Shown in pieces: positions 34,860-45,383 of a stretch of 64,000 nt of DNA. Position 1 is the stretch's first letter. Each line of letters starts with the position of its first letter. The notes beneath the pieces are model-generated. The model was not told where the DNA came from, did not search any database, and saw only the letters and a program-made list of their open reading frames with translations. A program made the position numbers and the translations under genes. Source of the stretch: G965247265 sp965247265 (GTDB taxonomy: Bacteria > Pseudomonadota > Gammaproteobacteria > UBA4575); assembly GCA_965247265.1 (NCBI GenBank), contig OZ252002.1, positions 124,001 to 188,000 on the forward strand. The letters are read 5' to 3'.

Positions 34860-36857
34860 TCAACTAAGCATTTCTAATGCATTCTTAACTATATTCTCTT
34901 CACTAAATCCGAAATGTTTCATCACAACATCGCCAGGAGCAGATGCTCCAAATCTGGAAAGCCCGATCGTTCTTCCATCAAGTCCAACATACTTTGACCA
35001 AAAATCGGGTATACCTGCTTCAATTGCTAAACGTTTTCTAATTTGTCTTGGTAAAACTGATTCTTTATATTCTTCATCTTGAGCATCAAATACGTCTGTA
35101 CTTGGCATTGATACAAGTCGCACGTTTTCCCCTTGAAGATTTAATTGCTGCGCAGCATTTAATGCAATTCCAACCTCAGATCCGGTCGCTATAAAAATTA
35201 ATTCAGGTTCATCTTTACAATCATGCAATATATAAGCACCTTTCCCAATTAACTCGTTTTGTATTTCATTGCGTTCTAAGAACGGCAAATTTTGGCGGGA
35301 AAATATTAAACATGTTGGACCTGATTTGCGCTCAATTGCATGCCTCCATGCCACTGCAGATTCAACGGTGTCGGCCGTTCGCCACACTGACATGTTTGGG
35401 ATATACCTCAGTGTTGCTAGTTGTTCAACGGCCTGGTGTGTTGGGCCATCTTCACCCAGCCCAATTGAATCATGCGTATAAATGAATATATTTTGTATCC
35501 CCATCAGTGCTGCCATTCGCAGCGCATTGCGTGCATATTCTGAAAATACTAAAAAAGTCGCACTGTAAGGAATAAAGCCACCATGCAATGCAATTCCAGA
35601 ATTAATGGCTGACATTCCAAATTCACGCACACCATAATATATGTAGTTACCGGTGCTATCCTTATTGCTAATTTCTTTTGATCCTGTCCACCACGTATTA
35701 TTTGAACCGGTTAAATCCGCAGAGCCACCAATCAATTCTGGTGCTAATTTGGCATAACCATCTAAAGCAAGTTCCGATGCCTTTCGAGTAGCGACTGTTT
35801 TCTTCTCATCCACCGAAGCTTGAATAACTTTTTTTGATTCTCGCTCCCAGTATGCAGGAAGTTTGCCTTCTATACGTCGTGTAAATTCCTCTGCTAAATC
35901 CGGGTATTTTTCTTGATACTGCTTAAATATTTCTGACCACTGCACTTCGCCTTGAACACCTCGATCAATTGCATCCCACTGTTTATAAATTTCATGGGGT
36001 ATGATAAATGGAGCATGCGTCCAACTTAGTTTTTCACGGACTTGCTTTATTTCATCATCACCTAATGGGGCACCATGTGCTGACGCCGTACCTTGTTTGT
36101 TAGGCGCACCCCAACCAATAATTGTCTTACAGCAAATTAAGGTGGGCTTATCTGTCTGAGATTTAGCTGATTCGATTGCACGCTTAATTTGTAATGAATC
36201 GTGTCCATCCACATCTTCCGCGACATTCCATCCATACGAACGAAAACGCATGGGCGTGTCATCGGTAAACCAACCGTCTACCTCTCCATCAATTGAAATT
36301 CCATTGTCATCATAAAACACAATGAGTTTGCCAAGGCCTAATGTCCCTGCTAATGAGCACACTTCGTGAGAGATGCCTTCCATTAAACAGCCATCGCCAA
36401 CAAACACATAGGTATTATGATCAACGATAGCTGCATCACTTTTATTAAATGTACTTGCAAGAATTTTTTCGGCTAAGGCCATACCAACCGCATTACTGAT
36501 GCCTTGGCCTAATGGACCCGTAGTAGCCTCCACACCGGGGGTGTCTCCATATTCTGGATGACCGGGTGTTTTCGAATGTAGTTGACGAAAATTTTTTATC
36601 TCTTCAATAGAAAGATCATAGCCCGTTAAATGCAACAAAGAATATAAAAGCATCGATCCATGGCCATTTGATATGACAAAACGATCGCGATCAGGCCAAC
36701 TCGGATTTTTAGGATTATGCTGTAAAAAATCGTTCCACAGCACCTCTGCAATATCTGCCATACCCATCGGCATACCTGGATGTCCAGAATTTGCCGCTTG
36801 GACGGCATCCATACTCAATGCTCTTATGGCATTGGCAAGCTCTCTACGATTTTCCAT
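34860..36857 (-). CDS. tkt: Transketolase
   Basis: 665 residues. SGHPGMPMGMADIAEVLW, SNGHGSMLLYSLLHLTGY, TPP-binding GDGCLMEGISHEVCSLAGT and DDNGISIDG, and the Pyr domain THDSIGLGEDGPTHQ. It moves two-carbon units in the pentose phosphate pathway. First gene of tkt-gap-pgk-pyk-fba. Confidence 0.97.
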   Translation of the reverse strand: MENRRELANAIRALSMDAVQAANSGHPGMPMGMADIAEVLWNDFLQHNPKNPSWPDRDRFVISNGHGSMLLYSLLHLTGYDLSIEEIKNFRQLHSKTPGHPEYGDTPGVEATTGPLGQGISNAVGMALAEKILASTFNKSDAAIVDHNTYVFVGDGCLMEGISHEVCSLAGTLGLGKLIVFYDDNGISIDGEVDGWFTDDTPMRFRSYGWNVAEDVDGHDSLQIKRAIESAKSQTDKPTLICCKTIIGWGAPNKQGTASAHGAPLGDDEIKQVREKLSWTHAPFIIPHEIYKQWDAIDRGVQGEVQWSEIFKQYQEKYPDLAEEFTRRIEGKLPAYWERESKKVIQASVDEKKTVATRKASELALDGYAKLAPELIGGSADLTGSNNTWWTGSKEISNKDSTGNYIYYGVREFGMSAINSGIALHGGFIPYSATFLVFSEYARNALRMAALMGIQNIFIYTHDSIGLGEDGPTHQAVEQLATLRYIPNMSVWRTADTVESAVAWRHAIERKSGPTCLIFSRQNLPFLERNEIQNELIGKGAYILHDCKDEPELIFIATGSEVGIALNAAQQLNLQGENVRLVSMPSTDVFDAQDEEYKESVLPRQIRKRLAIEAGIPDFWSKYVGLDGRTIGLSRFGASAPGDVVMKHFGFSEENIVKNALEMLS

Positions 36858-36931
36858 GCAAATGAATTTTAAAGTATTGCGGGTTTGGCCTTATGACCAC
36901 CATTTTTATTATCTGCGCTTCAAATAGAAAA

Positions 36932-36950
36932 GGTCCTGTTTTACAAGACC
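36932..36950 (-). terminator. Terminator after DUF11 operon
   Basis: On the minus strand GGTCTTGT-AAA-ACAGGACC followed by TTTTC, one mismatched pair in the stem. Downstream of the 37031 stop and before tkt. Confidence 0.55.
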
Positions 36951-37030
36951 CTATTCATCCTATCCCTTCAAATTAGGGGACGCTATTGTGAAATAGTTAC
37001 CCTTTAAGGGCAACATACTTATTGGGTGGA

Positions 37031-38254
37031 CTAATAATCATTCATGTCTGCTGAATACTGTACTGGCACAGTCACGGAAATGACACCATTATTGAGTATA
37101 TCTGCTGTTAAGGAGACCGTGCTATCACCAGAACTTCCTCCACTGGCAACAATACAACTCGAACCTACACTCGCACTGCACGTCCATGATGCGGATAGGG
37201 TTGCCCCGTTAGGTAAATTATCTTGAATTGATGCACTAGTTACATCAGCAGGACCATTATTTGTAACAGTTAATACATAGGTACCCGTACCTCCTGGAGT
37301 ATACGTTGTGCTTCCATCATCCTTAGTTATGCTTAAGTCAGCTGATAAACGGTTCGTAAATGTACATACGACTGTCTGACTAGGCCCCACCACAATTCCC
37401 GTAATTGGATTTGTTCCGGTTGAAGAACCATCATCGCAACTTGCGCTTACGAGTGCCCATGATGCAGGTACAGTTTCTAAGACAGAATAAGTTCCAGTTT
37501 CTAAACTTACAATTTGTCCTCCAGCCCCAGTGATAGAGGTATTTTGAGAACTTCCAGATAAGTCTGTAATAGTAAAATTAAATTGCGTGCTACCGTCTGG
37601 CAGTGCGTCTTTAATAATGTTAATAAACCCTCCACCCACAATACCTACGCAGTCCGCTGGATTTGCATTTGGATTTGGAGAAGGAAAAGCACAAAGATTC
37701 ACTTGTAATGAACCTGGTGGAATATCTTGTACATCAATTGTGCAAGTCGCCACGGTATCAACAGGGAAATCATCACCAGGACCATTTGGAACAGTCGCAT
37801 CAAACGGATCAATATTATCTTGCGCAACGGTACAGGACGATAAACTCCCACCTCCTGGCGTAATTGGCGTAGGTCCTGAGCATCGATCTGATCTTGTATT
37901 ATCGCAGCTAAATAAGTTCGGCCCCGCGTTAAGCTGAAGTGGGTTACCTTGCACTTGCAAACACACTGCAAAATTAATATTTGTATCGTTATCTGTATCA
38001 AACAATACACAAGCATCACCAGCATTATTTCCACTTAAACCTATTTCATCCCAATTCCATTTTACATCGTAAGTAGTTGGTAAATTATCAAGGTCTAAAC
38101 ATAATTGTGTTACATCCGATTGTGCTTGATTGACGTCATTAGCACCGTCAACATCATCTGTACAAATAAATGCGGCATTTGAATTTGATATAAATATTGC
38201 TAAAAGAATGAAAATAGCAGAGATTTTTAGCACTATAATTTTAGAATGTTTCAT
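37031..38254 (-). CDS. Secreted DUF11-domain protein, companion of giant surface protein
   Basis: 407 residues: signal peptide (1 to about 27, ending SNAA), a cysteine-rich N-terminal region with DTDNDTNINFAV and CTVAQDNIDPFDATVPNGPGDDFP, a middle beta region (QTVVCTFTNR) and one C-terminal DUF11 domain (ADLSITKDDGSTTYTPG, GTYVLTVTNNGPADVTSASI). It ends abruptly after VPVQYSADMNDY, where further DUF11 repeats would be expected. No membrane anchor is visible. It follows the giant protein by 15 bp on the same strand, so the two are probably co-expressed. Function is unknown; a surface structural role is inference. Confidence 0.72.
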   Translation of the reverse strand: MKHSKIIVLKISAIFILLAIFISNSNAAFICTDDVDGANDVNQAQSDVTQLCLDLDNLPTTYDVKWNWDEIGLSGNNAGDACVLFDTDNDTNINFAVCLQVQGNPLQLNAGPNLFSCDNTRSDRCSGPTPITPGGGSLSSCTVAQDNIDPFDATVPNGPGDDFPVDTVATCTIDVQDIPPGSLQVNLCAFPSPNPNANPADCVGIVGGGFINIIKDALPDGSTQFNFTITDLSGSSQNTSITGAGGQIVSLETGTYSVLETVPASWALVSASCDDGSSTGTNPITGIVVGPSQTVVCTFTNRLSADLSITKDDGSTTYTPGGTGTYVLTVTNNGPADVTSASIQDNLPNGATLSASWTCSASVGSSCIVASGGSSGDSTVSLTADILNNGVISVTVPVQYSADMNDY

Positions 38255-38269
38255 AACAAATTCTCTAGA

Positions 38270-41200
38270 TCAATACTTACCAACGATATCAAAGAACCAG
38301 CCGTGCGAATCATAGTCATTATCTGTTAAGTCATCGCTGAAATCTGTGAAGTTATACCCCGCACCAATTTTCATGTACTTATCAACATGACGATAAATGC
38401 CTAACAATGCCCCTTCTTTACTATCATCTTCTTCATCGGTTTCTAACCAACGATATTCGAACAATGCATCCCACTTCTTAAGCATGTGATAGCGTGCACG
38501 TGTAACCGCTAAGTGCGCACCCGTTTCAAACCATGGACCTGTACCGCGAGAAATTCGAGTATCACCTGTCTTGTATGCAAGCTTACTACCAAGCTCCCAT
38601 TTTTTAGTTAAGTCATAAATTCCTTCTACTGCAAATACATGACTACGTTGGTCTGCAAGCGAAGTATTTTGTGCGCTGCCCGCTAGGTCATAAAGATAGG
38701 TATACTTTCCAAAAATATTCAACTTGTCATTAAACGCAGGTCGATAAGCAAAACCTAAATCGAGTTCTGTATATTTTGCTTCATCATTTTTATTTGCTTC
38801 ACTATGCGTAGTAGAGAGCTCAAGTTTACCTAACCAGCGCAGGCTCTCACTTTGCTGCCATTCAATTGTATTAGCTGTAACCCATTGGGTAGCATCTTCA
38901 CTTGTTTCATCATTTGTATCTTCACGATATTCAAGTACGGTTGAGAATTTAAGATCCTTATCTTTAAATGCCGCACCCACTGTTGCTGCACGGCGGTCAA
39001 TATCACCCGCGTCTTGCTCGATATCATTCGTTTGTAATGAGGCTGATAAGCGCCATTGTTCAGTAACATCAAAATCAAGACCATACGTGCGCGTAATACT
39101 TTGCTCATCATCACCGTCACCAAATTGGCTTTCACTATACAAAGAGAGTCCATTTCCGTACCGTTTTCTACTTCCAAACGTAAACATAGACTCGCCGCTG
39201 TCTGTACGATCTGGATCGGCAGCATAGCCACCGTAAAGCTCCAATCCATTAGCCGTTGTATAATTGGTTCCAACCTGATTGACCGCACCACTTCCAAACC
39301 CTGCGCCCAAACTGATATTCATGTTTGGAGTTACTGCATATTCCATTCCCATCATTACCGCATCTCCCCGATCACCGGAGCTGACTTCACTTTTTAATGC
39401 AAGTCTCTCATTCACTTGCGTCTCAACACCAACTGTACCTAAGCCGTTATCTTCATAATCACCTTCATCATCAACAACAAATTGACCACTTGTATAAATA
39501 TCAGTTTGTTCAGTAATGGAGTAACGAACTTGTGCGCCCGCCAATGTTGCTTCACTGTCTAGCCCTACACCGGTATCGTCTTCATCATCTTCATGGCGAA
39601 GCTCAGCACCGACACTTAGTTTATCGGTTACATCATATTCACCTTGCACACTGACTGCTGTAAATTCATTTTCAGTTTTCTTATCAAGCTGCGTTGCTCT
39701 TGTAGTTAAATCCAATCGATCTGTCACTTGCCACTGAGCTTCAACACCTGTATCGAGCGTTTCAATTCCATCATCTAATCGCGCAGTTGACGAAAAGCCT
39801 GCATCTCGATCTTTCCACCAACCCATTATGTAGCCTTCATAATCGCTCATTTCTGCAAAGTTAATGCGTGCTTCCACACCCTTAGCTTCACCATCAATAT
39901 CATCCGATAAGGTATTTGTTTGTGCGAAACTAATTCCACCATTTGCAGAAATAAAGCTATTATCGGCTTGTTTCGAATCGGACTCTGCGTACTCTAATTT
40001 TATGTAGGTTCCTTTTCCTGCACGTAAGGTGACATCAGTACCTTTTAACTCATAATCCATTCCATCGCGCTCTTCATTTACATAAGTTCCACCTAAAGCA
40101 ATGTAATCTGTCAACCATGCTTTGCCTCGTGTGCCTGCAGTGATGGCATCTGCACTAAATGCATCAGGTCGATATTCATAATCAGCGAGCAAAAATACAT
40201 CGTTGCCTTCTAAGGGCGTGTATTTAATTATGGTTGGTCCCGAACCTAGGGCAACTTGTGTTAGAGGTCGTGTAAGAATAATTCGACCTTGAATATAATC
40301 GATATCGTAATCTCTACCATATTCAAGTGTTATATTTTCAACGACTTGCTCGGTATCACGTGCTCGCACTTCAACCCATATTTTCTCTGAGCCTTGCACA
40401 ACGTCCGTATCACGCAAGTAGTAAAGTGATCCGCCCGTTGCATTAAATTCATTGTGCGCTGCGGCGGTTTGTGCCTCGCTACCAAATACATGCACTTCAT
40501 GTTTGTGTTCACCATACTTCGTTGTTTGCACGTTGCGATGTTCAATCTTTGCACCATACAAACTGCGGTTATACTGTGAGAACTCTGTGCCAGTAAGATC
40601 AGTATTGTAATTACCCCACAATGCCATGCTCTTATCCCAATCAACTCTTAAATAGAATGCACCTTGACTATCGGTATCATCAATTGTCGTAGAGTCATCG
40701 CCATATACTGAGTAATAACGATTCGGATCCAGTCGACGGAAAATTTGTGTAGGATCTTCCTCTTCGAGTCGATCACCCAAATTATTTATTTCATCTTCAG
40801 TGGTATCTAATTGTGCCGTGACTAAATACTTACCTTTAATTTTTCCTTTAAGGTAAAATGCAACACGTCCATCGACCCATACATCTTCATCAAAATGATC
40901 ATCATCTCCTAATGGCTCAACACTTCCAGATAAGTCATTTTCGCCCACAGTTAAATTAGCTAGCCCCACCATAAACATATATTTACCCGTGACATTTACA
41001 TCAATTGTTCTATCAAAATTAATGTCACTTCCATTTGTTACATTTACCAACAATTGATGCTCGCCAATTGGCAAATGCTGTTCAATTACAAATTTACCAT
41101 TCTCATCAACAAGTGCTTTTTCACCATCTACTGTAATTGTATAACTAGAATCCAAATTAACACCGTGGACACGTACACGTGATCCCGCTAGTGGAATGGT

Positions 41201-44200
41201 TTGACGAATTAAATTTGATTCACCATAACTTGTAACTGAAACCTCTTCTTCATCGAACTCCAGTTCTCGTCGTTCAAAATCAACTAACTTGTAATCGGAA
41301 ACAGTTAGCTGGCCTGGAACAGTTTCGTCCATTCGACCTTGATCATCATAAACACGCAATACATAAGATAAACTTTCACCTTCTCTGAAATGCTTGATAT
41401 CGACAGAATTTGCTTCCCATTCAATGGCTTCACTAAACGTAAAGTGCTTACCTTCAAGTACATCTATTGGCTTAATTAAGTCGCGATCATCAGCTGAGTA
41501 TATTGCCAATTCCCAACGATCGATAAACGCTAAGTAGTTACTGTAGAAACTAAATTTTACTGGATCTATTATGCTTACTTTTTCAAGGACAACGCCATTT
41601 TGTGCAATTACATTCAACCGAGGATCTGATATAGCAGGGTCCTCAACGGCCCAGATTGCGCCGCCATTGGGAATTTTAGATTCAGGCTTAATAATTGGGT
41701 TTGATGAAGGTGCATAATCAATTTCAACTATCTTCTTGGTTATGCGCTCATCGTAAGTAATCTGAATTTCTGTTCTTCTATTCTTCTCTTTGCCAATTTC
41801 GTTTTCATTTGACGCAATCGGTTCGTCTGCACCACGTTCTTGCACCGTAACCATATCATCGGACAATTGAAGCTCGTTTTGTAAAATAGATGCAGCCTGT
41901 TCAGCACGTGCTAACGCTAATCCATAATTATCACCAAAAACCTTTTCAGATCTTAATGAAAGATTTTGACTGTCAGCATGTCCAATGACACGTATCGTTA
42001 CATTTTCTTTATCGTGTAAACGTTTAATTTCTCGTCGCAATAGTTCAATTTCTTTTTGTGTAATACTTGCCTTTCCTGAATCAAAATGAACTGGGTTTAC
42101 AATACCTTTGATGACTTGAGTTTCTATCAATACTGTTTCGCGCTCAACACGCTTAGCAATACCATATTCTTTATTCATCAATTCGATATCTTGTTCAGGC
42201 AAAGTGATTCCAAAGTTAATCTTACTCATCAATGCCTGTGTAATTCGCAATACACGTGGGTTTTCAGTAGAAAATTGACTCCCTTTTGGCAAGGTCGCAG
42301 GATCAACTTTTATAATGAAATTACGGCCTCGCTCCCAACGTCCGCCATCAATATCAGCTAAGTGATATCGACCATATTGATCTGTTTCAACTATCAAACC
42401 TTCAACTGTTGCTAAACGAACACCCGGAATACCTGATTCTTGAATACCTAAGTTTGTTATTGTAATGACAAGCTCACCACCATCTCTTTCAGTGGTAACA
42501 ATTAAGTCTTGTGACGTTAACCCTTTTTTCTTATCACCCGTGTGCTTCTCTACAACATTTCCATCGTTATCTATATGAATACTTGTTCCCTCTGCACTTT
42601 CAACAATAAAACTATTATCGCCTCCAAGATTAAGTGGCATACGTACCACAATTTGACTGTCTTCGATTGAATCAAATTCACTTGTGCGGCCATTAATAGT
42701 TCCAACGTCGTAACTATTCCATCCAAAATAATCACTTTTTAATTTTACTTTTGTTGCATATGCACTGTCTTGCCAACCGTCTGCATCTCGGTCATTAAAA
42801 ACCTTACCAATAATGGTTGTCTTTTGAAGAATAGGATCTTGTGTAACACGCACACTAGCACTTGCTTCATTACTAATTTGCACACCCCCAGCACCTGCAA
42901 CTTGTGCTGTGTTAGTGTATTCGCCTTCAACAACACCTGAGCTGACACGCAAAAGATAACGAATCAATAATGTTTCATTCCCTTCTATATCAAAATTTAA
43001 AAATGTAATAGGATCAGAACCCGATACACTTAATGTTGATTCAATATCGTCATGGGTATCGAGCACACCATCAGCACCTGCAGATATAAGTAACACCGAT
43101 TCTTCCACGTAACCAAATCTACCGGGTAAATTGTCGATGACATTAATTCCAGTTAATAGTGTGTTTGAAGTATTTTCAATTTGTAATGTGTATTGAACTA
43201 CATCGCCTATTACAACTTCATTTGGAGTAGCCGTTTTCGATAGCAACAATGGATTAGCAAATGCTAAGCAATTTGTTAACGGAATATTGTTATTGATAAT
43301 AAATGGGTCACCGGCTTGAATGCTAAAATCTGCATACCAAGGGCTATTAACTGCTACCGTGAAATCATTTAAGAAACCGGTCGCACCAAATTCACCGCCG
43401 CCTAATACCGTTGGATTAGGACCGCCTGTAGGATCAATGGGAATTGCTGATACTAATCGTGCAGTACTGAGTACAGTACCTGGTGGCGGTGTAATGGCCA
43501 TCGTATAACTGTCCGCATCATTAAATATGACTTGATAGAAGCCACCACTTCCGTCTTGAACTACTGTAGAAGTGCCCGCACCAGCTGCAGTAAATGTAAC
43601 ATTACCACCAGGAATAATTTGACCTGTGTCCTCGCAATAGAAATAACCTGTTGGATCATAATCTAGGAAATCAGGAATTCCATCTCCATCCCGATCGCCC
43701 GTACCTTCAGTACTATCCGTTGGACCATCATTATCAGTGTCCCCATCAACGGCTATGGTCGCGGTTGCGGTATCACAATTAGTGGAATTCAGAACTTCGC
43801 AAATTTGATATATAACCGCGTAAGTACTACCCGCCGTGCCTGCAGGAATTGTTAAAGTACCGCCGGCGTTAATACTTACACCCGTTAATCCTCCATCATT
43901 ATTAATGCTTGGTATAACATCTGCATCAATAACTGCTGAACCATTTAAAGTGTCATTAGCAAAAACTGATGGTGTATTTCCCCCAACTGTTCCATCAATT
44001 ATTGTTGCACTGAAATCATCATCATTCGCAATTATTTCAACTAAAACCAATACTAATGCAATTGCTGTGTCACAATTTCCTGGATTTATTGTTTCACATA
44101 TTTGATACGTTACACTATATGTATTAGGCAAGGTGCCTGGTGGAATTATCAATGTTCCATCCACATTTTTAGCAACCCCTGTTAAGCCACCGTCATTGCT

Positions 44201-44356
44201 AATACTTGGAATAACATCTGCATCAACGAATGCTGCCCCATTTAATATATCGTTTACATAAACAGTTGCTGTGTTACCTCCCGTAACACCGACAATACTA
44301 TTTGCACTAAAATCATCATCTACTGCATCTATTAATCTAGTGACCGGCGTGTTCAA
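38270..44356 (-). CDS. Giant outer-membrane protein with Ig-like, DUF11, OmpA-like and barrel domains
   Basis: 2028 residues in this frame. Order: two about 95-residue Ig-like repeats (DDDFSA... NDGGLTGV), a Ca-binding-like stretch (DGDTDNDGPTD, DRDGDGIPD, about 205-240), a DUF11 domain (about 370-503), an SdrD_B/carboxypeptidase-regulatory-like part (VFNDRDADGWQDSAY; DQYGRYHLADIDGG, 515-670), an OmpA-like peptidoglycan-binding domain (HFDSGKASIT, IGHADSQ, EKNRRTEIQI, about 750-870), then a very long barrel-like C-terminal region (about 1125-2028) ending in Tyr. It lacks its own signal peptide: the N-terminus overlaps the fragment at 44337-44912 in another frame. Likely one protein anchored in the outer membrane with an external DUF11 stalk. 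Confidence 0.85.
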   Translation of the reverse strand: MNTPVTRLIDAVDDDFSANSIVGVTGGNTATVYVNDILNGAAFVDADVIPSISNDGGLTGVAKNVDGTLIIPPGTLPNTYSVTYQICETINPGNCDTAIALVLVLVEIIANDDDFSATIIDGTVGGNTPSVFANDTLNGSAVIDADVIPSINNDGGLTGVSINAGGTLTIPAGTAGSTYAVIYQICEVLNSTNCDTATATIAVDGDTDNDGPTDSTEGTGDRDGDGIPDFLDYDPTGYFYCEDTGQIIPGGNVTFTAAGAGTSTVVQDGSGGFYQVIFNDADSYTMAITPPPGTVLSTARLVSAIPIDPTGGPNPTVLGGGEFGATGFLNDFTVAVNSPWYADFSIQAGDPFIINNNIPLTNCLAFANPLLLSKTATPNEVVIGDVVQYTLQIENTSNTLLTGINVIDNLPGRFGYVEESVLLISAGADGVLDTHDDIESTLSVSGSDPITFLNFDIEGNETLLIRYLLRVSSGVVEGEYTNTAQVAGAGGVQISNEASASVRVTQDPILQKTTIIGKVFNDRDADGWQDSAYATKVKLKSDYFGWNSYDVGTINGRTSEFDSIEDSQIVVRMPLNLGGDNSFIVESAEGTSIHIDNDGNVVEKHTGDKKKGLTSQDLIVTTERDGGELVITITNLGIQESGIPGVRLATVEGLIVETDQYGRYHLADIDGGRWERGRNFIIKVDPATLPKGSQFSTENPRVLRITQALMSKINFGITLPEQDIELMNKEYGIAKRVERETVLIETQVIKGIVNPVHFDSGKASITQKEIELLRREIKRLHDKENVTIRVIGHADSQNLSLRSEKVFGDNYGLALARAEQAASILQNELQLSDDMVTVQERGADEPIASNENEIGKEKNRRTEIQITYDERITKKIVEIDYAPSSNPIIKPESKIPNGGAIWAVEDPAISDPRLNVIAQNGVVLEKVSIIDPVKFSFYSNYLAFIDRWELAIYSADDRDLIKPIDVLEGKHFTFSEAIEWEANSVDIKHFREGESLSYVLRVYDDQGRMDETVPGQLTVSDYKLVDFERRELEFDEEEVSVTSYGESNLIRQTIPLAGSRVRVHGVNLDSSYTITVDGEKALVDENGKFVIEQHLPIGEHQLLVNVTNGSDINFDRTIDVNVTGKYMFMVGLANLTVGENDLSGSVEPLGDDDHFDEDVWVDGRVAFYLKGKIKGKYLVTAQLDTTEDEINNLGDRLEEEDPTQIFRRLDPNRYYSVYGDDSTTIDDTDSQGAFYLRVDWDKSMALWGNYNTDLTGTEFSQYNRSLYGAKIEHRNVQTTKYGEHKHEVHVFGSEAQTAAAHNEFNATGGSLYYLRDTDVVQGSEKIWVEVRARDTEQVVENITLEYGRDYDIDYIQGRIILTRPLTQVALGSGPTIIKYTPLEGNDVFLLADYEYRPDAFSADAITAGTRGKAWLTDYIALGGTYVNEERDGMDYELKGTDVTLRAGKGTYIKLEYAESDSKQADNSFISANGGISFAQTNTLSDDIDGEAKGVEARINFAEMSDYEGYIMGWWKDRDAGFSSTARLDDGIETLDTGVEAQWQVTDRLDLTTRATQLDKKTENEFTAVSVQGEYDVTDKLSVGAELRHEDDEDDTGVGLDSEATLAGAQVRYSITEQTDIYTSGQFVVDDEGDYEDNGLGTVGVETQVNERLALKSEVSSGDRGDAVMMGMEYAVTPNMNISLGAGFGSGAVNQVGTNYTTANGLELYGGYAADPDRTDSGESMFTFGSRKRYGNGLSLYSESQFGDGDDEQSITRTYGLDFDVTEQWRLSASLQTNDIEQDAGDIDRRAATVGAAFKDKDLKFSTVLEYREDTNDETSEDATQWVTANTIEWQQSESLRWLGKLELSTTHSEANKNDEAKYTELDLGFAYRPAFNDKLNIFGKYTYLYDLAGSAQNTSLADQRSHVFAVEGIYDLTKKWELGSKLAYKTGDTRISRGTGPWFETGAHLAVTRARYHMLKKWDALFEYRWLETDEEDDSKEGALLGIYRHVDKYMKIGAGYNFTDFSDDLTDNDYDSHGWFFDIVGKY

Positions 44357-44912
44357 GGTCGGTTTGCGCCACCGGCGTGTTCAAGGTGGTTTCCACCGGC
44401 GTGGCGATTTCATCCGAGGTCACACCACCGGTGTTGGCAATGTTGCCGGCATCGACATCCGCTTGCACCACGCTGTAGGTACCGATCAAGGTACAGGTGC
44501 CACCCGGGGCCACACTCGCACACGGCGTGGTGCCGCCGGTGGCGGTAATTAAGTTGTCCACCACGGTGACGTTGTTCAAGGTCGTGCTGCCATCATTGGT
44601 CGCGGTCACGGTGTAGGTTAAGGTGTCGCCCAAGCTGACATCACTGAATCCGTCTTCATCGGCATTGCCAGTCAACGTCTTGACGATGGCGAGACTTGTT
44701 AAACCAAGCGTATTACTATCAGAGTCAAAATTATTGCCAGGAGTTGGATCATTAATGCCTGCCGGTGCAGCTACTGTAGCGGTATTAATTAAAGGATCTG
44801 GGAAAGCCGCATAAAGAACAGATGGAAATAAGAAAAATAATTGAATACATAAACAAGTTTTAAAAACCTTGTTTAAAAATTCTAACGTATTTTTTCCCTT
44901 TAACTTTTGCAC
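44337..44912 (-). CDS. N-terminal fragment of the giant DUF11 surface protein
   Basis: 191 residues from GTG 44912. Signal peptide (LCIQLFFLFPSVLYAA), then INDPTPGNNFDSDSNT and one complete DUF11 domain (AIVKTLTGNADEDGF, GDTLTYTVTATNDGSTTLN, NVTVVDNLITATGG). The stop at 44337 lies in the first bases of the next frame, which continues NTPVTRLIDAVDDDF. The words before the break, LNTPVAQTD, are followed in the other frame by the same LNTPV. The DUF11 unit (about 44340-44690) is G+C-rich (73 of 120 at 44401-44520) in a low-G+C gene, so several near-identical units may have been collapsed here. Confidence 0.75.
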   Translation of the reverse strand: MQKLKGKNTLEFLNKVFKTCLCIQLFFLFPSVLYAAFPDPLINTATVAAPAGINDPTPGNNFDSDSNTLGLTSLAIVKTLTGNADEDGFSDVSLGDTLTYTVTATNDGSTTLNNVTVVDNLITATGGTTPCASVAPGGTCTLIGTYSVVQADVDAGNIANTGGVTSDEIATPVETTLNTPVAQTDLEHAGH

Positions 44913-45383
44913 TCGCTATTCCATCAACGAATACGAACAGCCAAACCTGCCCGTAAACACTTTGATTAAAAATCAAAATGGCACTCAAAATTCCTTGAGT
45001 ATTTATAAATTGTTTATGAAAAATTTATGACACGAAAATATTCATAAACCATTGACTAGCATGAGAAAACCTACCTTCACATGCACATCAAATTTTAAAT
45101 CTAAGGTATTAAATAATAGATGTTGGAGTTCTCAGAACTCATGCAAACTAAGAAAAACCCGACTTAGGTTAGGTATTTAGCGACTGATGGTGGTCAAAAA
45201 TAATTAACCATAGCTGTAGACAGATGGTATAAATATACCGATGAATGGACTAAATTTAATAATTGTATAAACCCAAATATCAATAAAAAATTAACACACT
45301 AAGAATTAGTGAGTTACAACTTCATTAAGACAAAAACCACTCATTCAAATTCTATGAAAAACGAAATTTGTAATATGTATAAA
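44913..45383. other. Intergenic, no gene recognised
   Basis: AT-rich. It should hold the promoter of the giant surface protein. A small hairpin (TTTGATT-AAA-AATCAAA near 44964) is visible; nothing else stood out. Confidence 0.4.
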
